A program made the position numbers and the translations under genes. A model generated the notes under the pieces. The model searched no databases. It had not been told where the DNA came from and saw only the letters and a program-made list of their open reading frames with translations. DNA of 64,000 nucleotides from Acanthacorydalis orientalis (Eukaryota > Arthropoda > Insecta > Megaloptera > Corydalidae): assembly GCA_034766995.1 (NCBI GenBank), contig CM068325.1:9334131-9398130 (forward strand), read 5' to 3'. Of this stretch, positions 60,349-64,000 are shown piece by piece (position 1 is the first letter of the stretch; each line of letters begins with the position of its first letter).

Positions 60349-60821
60349 TTAGAGAATCAGATATTCCTAATACCGTAAATTAACGTTTCTCGATAGCTTG
60401 ATCTTTTTTTAAATAATTCAGTCCTTAATTCTTGTGTCTTCATGACGAGATATGCGACAGAGATACATTGTAATTGTTTTTGATCAAATTGCCTAAAATA
60501 TGTTTGTTTAAAACCAGTTATATAAAACGTTGACATTAAGTTTTCGTAATGTATTTAAAAAATAAAATAGCGACACTCGTGTATTGTTTCGCTTACACTT
60601 GTGTCAAATGAACCGAAAACCGTATACGGATCAAACGCAAGTGAGTGAAACAACAATATTCTTTATTGAACCGACGTAAACATTGTAAAACTAAGAGCAC
60701 GTAAATCAAACTGTCGCAGAACAAGTTTTAATTCGTAACTGTTCATATGTTTCAACTACTTTTCAATGTTTTCATAATATTTATATAAAACCGCGACGGA
60801 CAGATTAAAATCTCACCGTTA
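60349..60821. repeat. Duplicated unit E, copy 2, middle part
   Basis: It continues copy 1 from about 55905 (TATTCCTAATACC, GTTTAAAACCAGTTATATAA, TAGCGACACTCGTGTATTG). After about 60670 it diverges until the Harbinger insertion. Confidence 0.65.
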
Positions 60822-62599
60822 AGCCCCGTGCACACCACTGACACGTAACATACAATCGCGTTATAAGAACATATGTGAGGGCTAATTTTTACATTGGTTT
60901 CAATGGTGCCGGTGCACACTGCTGTCACGTCACGCACATTACGCCTGGCACGTACGGTTCTTATCTCGACCTGTGTTGGCACGTTCTCACATATTTCTGC
61001 TTCTACAGATATTTCGTGACGTGAAAACACTTTTGAATCAGTTGTCAATTGACATTTCAGTTTGAAGTTTCGAGATAAATTGAAAATGTGTCGATTTTAA
61101 TTGAAACTAACATAAAAATGTATTTTTTTATTTTTTATAGTATAGTATAATATAATCTAATAAAACAATTCGGTTCTTCCAGATGTGAAAATAACTCTAA
61201 AATAAATTAACAACATTGTTATTTATTAAAATATTTTTTATACCAGTTGTTATTATCAAATAATAAAAAAAATCTTGATAGCGCCCAACACATTATTTCC
61301 AAAATCTAGGCGAGGTTGAACTTAGCAATATAAAGTTCTGAAACTGCTACGACACGACGCCTTACATCTTGTAACGGTGTAATTCATACAGAGAACAGTC
61401 TAGAGGCTGACGAAGTACTCTGCACAGTGATGCGAGAATGCCAAACGCATTTTCAACGACCCTTCGAGCTCCCGTCGATCGTTAATTGAATAACGTTTTG
61501 TTTTCGTCTCCTGCACGGCGATGTCTACTATACGGTCGAAGTCAGTATGATTTTAGCGGCAAAGTTTCATCTCCGACTGTAACGTAGGGAAGCGGCGGAT
61601 AATTTTCACTCGATGGGCTGTCTGGTGGTGTGAAAAGTACTCGGTCTTGCAACTATTTTCCAAGTAGAACTAGTGAACGGAAGACTTTATAATTAAAATA
61701 TTTCGAGCCTCCTCGAATCGGACACTGCATGATGATGCTTCCCATCAATTGCTGCAACGTGGTTTAGAAATTGACTTTTAAATTTTTCAGCCAACATTTT
61801 CCAAATGTTTAAATTTGCACCGGCACGAAAATTGGATTCGATCTCTTCCAAACAGCATCACAAACATCTATCTGTCCTACTGTGCTGAAATTCCATCCGA
61901 GAACTGAATTCAAAGCTCTCGAAAGAGTTTCCGTGGCAAGAAATCTAACGTAAACGTAAAGAATTCGCCGATAGCTCTACATTCTACTTCGCACTCTGCT
62001 TCTGAGAGCGAAGTACAACATACAGTTTGTAGCATTACAAGAAAATAGTAAATAAATAAATTGCGATAGTTGTTTTGTGTGTTAAATTTACCTTAAACAC
62101 AGGGCATGTTTTTCTTCCTTACTCTTAATGATTTCTCGTATTTGTGTTTTGGGATCTTATATCCTCTTCGATAAGGCCATGCAGGTATTCGAACTTTTCC
62201 TTCGACATCCTGAAGTACATCTTGTATCGATTAGGGTGCTCTTGAAGCTCCTTCACAAGACGATGGAATTTACCCTTTTCTTTTCTTTTTAAATTTAGGT
62301 CACGAACGCACATTCTTTTCCTATGAATTCGATTATGAGCTATCACAGTACAAATACTTGCTACTTCTTCAACGAACTCAGAAGAACTACTCGTTTTGCT
62401 CTCCATTATAATTTCAATAATAAAATCAATCCAACTATACGATAGTGGCGCGCGAACACAAGTGTTGTCAATTGTGTGCACGCGGCTGCGCAATACAGAA
62501 CGTGACAGTCACGCGTGATGATAGTGTGCAACCCTGTGACACGTGACGGTATATTTGGCTGCATGCCGTGCCGTGACTTGCAGTAGTGTGCACGGGGCT
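60822..62599 (-). mobile_element. PIF/Harbinger element (1778 bp) with TTA target duplication
   Basis: The ends are AGCCCCGTGCACACCACTG and, inverted, AGCCCCGTGCACACTACTG. TTA flanks both sides (60819-60821 and 62600-62602), the hallmark of Harbinger insertion. The subterminal parts carry repeated TGACACGT/CACGTGAC-like strings on both sides, plausible transposase-binding motifs. Confidence 0.93.
61362..62406 (-). pseudogene. Harbinger transposase, decayed
   Basis: It starts MESKTSSSSEFVEEVASIC and continues with the usual RxKGKFHRLVKELQEHPNRY and YFRMSKEKFEYL region. After a break at about 62125-62090 (a possible intron donor, GTAAAT) come LATETLSRALNSVLGWN-like pieces. The first catalytic aspartate lies in AIDGKHIIMQCP (about 61757-61722), the second in TVGDETLPLKSY (about 61587-61550) and the glutamate in RRVVENAFGILASL (about 61466-61423). 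All three catalytic residues survive but frames shift several times. The second Harbinger protein (Myb-like) is not seen. The 98-codon frame 60752-61048 overlaps the terminal repeat and is spurious. Confidence 0.87.
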
Positions 62600-63325
62600 T
62601 TAGACTCATTCTACACATGTCCGACGTGATATTCGAATGCTGCCGAAACTTGACACAACGACTAACTGTATTATTTTCATTTCAAGTGCCCGCGCTGTGC
62701 TGCTAATTAACGTAGAATGCATTATGTATTTAAAAAGTAACGATTTTTCTTTAAATACGACAGTATTTTTTCATTCTTTTGAATTTATTTCCATATTTTA
62801 TTTTTTTTGAATATTTAATTAGATTATATTTTTTTTGTTGTTTATTTTTCAGCTTGAATTATTTATTTTTTCGTAGTTTTCTATGCGATTTTTATTTTCA
62901 TGTTTGGGAGATTTGACTGTTATTTCGTATGTTGTAAAAAAGAAGTGCGACAAGATGTAAATTTAAAATTAACCGGATAATATCTCTTCTTTTTTCCCAT
63001 GAATGATTTTTTGTATCTTTAAGCTGAACAGCTACCTGTTATTTTTCAACAATTATAAGTTTTAAAACAGTCTGACTTCTTTTTAAAAACTACAATTTAC
63101 AAAATGAACAGTAAGTCGGTTAACACAGAAAGGGTGAACAGTCAATCACTACCGCGAATCATTTATAAACTGCAATAATTGCAGATAGCTGAGCGACGCA
63201 AATGCGTTTACTTGTATTTTCTCAATCGAATTTTCGAGGACGATGATGGCATCGCCATCGAGATGCGCATAATTAACAATCGAAAAAGAACAGTAATGAT
63301 TTATTCTAGCGTAGTGATCAAATAC
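62600..63325. repeat. Duplicated unit E, copy 2, last part
   Basis: From 62690 on it matches 56220-56880 of copy 1 (TTAACGTAGAATGCA, AACGATTTTTC, TTTATTTTTCAGCTTGAATT, GGCATCGCCATCGAGATGCG). It shows more divergence than the partial copy at 56886. Confidence 0.7.
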
Positions 63326-63560
63326 ACTGCTCGAGAAAATAATTGGCACAGTTAACATTATTGATATTTTGTACCAAATTTATATGTTTTACATTTATTA
63401 ACGTACTATTCATTTCATATAACATAAAAATAATATTAATAATTCGATAGAATTGCAAAAAATGATGTCCCAATTCGAAATCTGTCGTGGAAGAAAGACA
63501 CTAGCATTTAATCCACCCAACTCCCCGAGAATATTAAACAGCAGGTAAATAGGAACGGAC
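63326..63560. mobile_element. Tc1-type end, fragment
   Basis: CACTGCTCGAGAAAATAATT then GGCACAGTTAA is a Tc1-like terminus, close to the one at 63803 in the same orientation. No transposase is recognisable before the next end. Confidence 0.5.
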
Positions 63561-63802
63561 ACTGAATAAATGCGATTATTTTAGTCAAATACCTGTTTTC
63601 CATCTGACTGTTCTGATCGATTTGTGAATACCGAGCTTGTATATTTCTGACTCAATAACGGCGATTGCTATTAGACCGAAACGTTAACAGCAATGATATT
63701 TTTAACATTCACAAAAATACTAGAACTACAGGTAAAACAAACATGAACGTTTAGTCGTAGAGAAACTATTCGAAATATCGAGTACATTTATGTCATAAAC
63801 AT

Positions 63803-64000
63803 ACACTGGCCGAAAAAATTATCGACACAGTTAAGATTTTCACACATATGAATTCTTGTGATTTCGGTATCTGAAATTGTTTTTTGTACACATTAATATT
63901 TATTTTATACTTGCTGACGTACAAGAAAATAAACAATTTTAAAATAATAAATTAAAAAATCTCCATTTGCGGAAACAACGTCGTGTTTTCTGTCAAAAAA
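63803..64000 (+). mobile_element. Tc1-type end running off the window
   Basis: ACACTGGCCGAAAAAATTAT then CGACACAGTTAA matches the end at 63326. A transposase would lie beyond the window if the element is complete. Confidence 0.55.

Noticed and set aside
60752..61048. 98-codon minus frame
   Set aside because: It lies over the Harbinger terminal repeat and subterminal repeats, not over a protein domain.

Overview
The window reads as repeat-rich, AT-rich arthropod (probably insect) nuclear DNA. The reasons are long TA and CA microsatellites, several mariner, Tc1 and Harbinger lineages, a helitron helicase, a Jockey-like retrotransposon, an RLE-type (NeSL/R2-like) retrotransposon cluster in a U2 snRNA gene, and a NACHT-ankyrin protein of a type expanded in insects. 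A 100-base run of N (26401-26500) marks a scaffold gap. I found no intact single-copy host gene. Nearly every coding region carries stops or frameshifts. Many of these are one-base indels, so true decay and uncorrected long-read error cannot be separated from the sequence alone.

Layout, 0-17 kb: two dispersed repeats flank a transposase-like pseudogene (640-1450). Next come a 1.5 kb TA tract ending at a mariner terminal repeat, a Tc1 pseudogene, a pogo/Tigger tail, a second copy of both dispersed repeats (one carrying a 219-bp insertion with a 12-bp target duplication), a mariner, a partial foldback element, a second Tc1 element and a helitron helicase. 17-23 kb, minus strand: an NLR-like gene with an insect-type N-terminal domain, a NACHT-like NTPase and an array of about eight near-identical ankyrin units of about 215 bp. 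23-31.8 kb: mostly empty, with a mariner and a repeat duplicated 1.6 kb apart.

31.8-41 kb: a U2 snRNA gene is split by a 4.9 kb retrotransposon whose ends, C2H2 fingers, reverse transcriptase and restriction-like endonuclease fit the U2-targeting Utopia group (NeSL clade). Three further fragments of the same element follow, two of them separated by only a 25-bp piece of U2 target. 41-50.4 kb: four mariners of different lineages (one a 920-bp internal-deletion derivative with perfect ends) and a second, ankyrin-only pseudogene. 51.5-54.1 kb: a Jockey-like element with a 15-bp target duplication splits another open frame.

55.4-63.3 kb: a unit of unknown nature, with conserved splice-like signals, is present in two to three copies. 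Its distal copy was invaded at a TA by a large inverted-repeat (foldback) element carrying tRNA-like modules with T-run terminators, and at TTA by a Harbinger element. The foldback/tRNA-like element and the duplicated splice-signal unit are the least familiar things here and the best candidates for something undescribed. Two Tc1-type ends close the window, the last running off it.
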